Source: Desulfobacterales bacterium
GTDB taxonomy: Bacteria; Desulfobacterota; Desulfobacteria; Desulfobacterales; JAIPEE01
Length of the DNA stretch: 64,000 bases
NCBI GenBank assembly: GCA_021737275.1
Contig: JAIPEE010000006.1
Span: forward strand, 61,409-125,408
Direction of reading: 5' to 3'
The translations under genes were made by a program, and so were the position numbers. Of the stretch, positions 63,947-64,000 are shown piece by piece (positions within the stretch are counted from its first letter, which is position 1; each line of letters opens with the position of its first letter). Under the pieces are notes generated by a model. It saw nothing but the letters and a program-made list of their open reading frames with translations, was not told where the DNA came from and did not search any database.

Positions 63947-64000
63947 ATGAACAAGATGGGATACCGACATATCCCCCAAGTCTTTTTTCTCTATATCACA
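63947..64000 (+). CDS. Start of an ORF cut by the window edge (possible transposase)
   Basis: ATG at 63947 with CTGGAGG four bases upstream reads MNKMGYRHIPQVFFLYIT and runs off the window. Family cannot be assigned from 18 residues. The hairpin masking its ribosome-binding site is like those that protect transposase genes from read-through expression, so an insertion sequence is possible. Confidence 0.4.
   Translation, partial: MNKMGYRHIPQVFFLYIT

Overview
The window looks like a chromosomal segment of an anaerobic, probably sulfate-reducing member of the Desulfobacterota (Desulfobacteraceae-like). This is inferred from gene content: an AT-rich genome with a split P-protein glycine cleavage operon, 2-oxoacid:ferredoxin oxidoreductase, a RACo-type corrinoid activator, corrinoid methyltransferase genes and DUF1015/YkgJ/FmdB family proteins. 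There is no 16S gene to fix the taxon.

Layout. 1-8.7 kb is housekeeping: groESL (minus; groL runs off the left edge), an FmdB zinc ribbon, an HExxH protein, a tiny mS38-like basic protein, hflKC, a DciA-like protein, a TrmN6-like tRNA methyltransferase and DUF1015. 8.9-13.1 kb holds two tRNA-Ser genes and the run dnaX-ybaB-recR-ykgJ-murI. 13.4-19.2 kb is a tandem pair of roughly 955-residue MerR-HTH/GAF/GGDEF diguanylate cyclases, then a histone H1-like protein, queF and an exported transglutaminase-like protein (minus).

22.7-49.0 kb (plus strand) is the most distinctive part. It opens with a RACo-type reductive activator and a BTAD/SARP-like regulator. A set of unassigned amine/amino-acid enzymes follows: a VC1184-type class V aminotransferase, two saccharopine-dehydrogenase-like proteins, a PotD-like binding protein, a 2-oxoacid:ferredoxin oxidoreductase and an NspC-like decarboxylase. 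Behind a strong terminator and a clear sigma-54 promoter lies an operon encoding a corrinoid protein, an MtmB-family methyltransferase with Tyr in place of pyrrolysine, a CodA-like deaminase, PreT, PreA, an NCS1 permease, an M20 carbamoyl-amino-acid hydrolase, a dihydropyrimidinase/hydantoinase and a solute-binding protein. A sigma-54 activator gene converges on its end. I infer a pathway that takes up a cyclic ureide or pyrimidine (possibly N-methylated, such as creatinine/N-methylhydantoin), opens it to an amino acid, and strips a methyl group onto a corrinoid.

50.8-58.9 kb (minus) is an lrp-gcvT-gcvH-gcvPA-gcvPB-flavoprotein-lipB-lipA operon for glycine cleavage and lipoylation, which could consume glycine made by the neighbouring pathway. 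59.5-61.1 kb is an APC permease behind a possible attenuator with a 15-codon leader. 61.2-63.7 kb is a tightly overlapped cassette of a phosphoesterase, a nucleotidyltransferase-like protein and a two-TM protein. The right edge starts an ORF whose ribosome-binding site is buried in a hairpin, as in some insertion sequences. No rRNA, CRISPR array or complete mobile element was seen.
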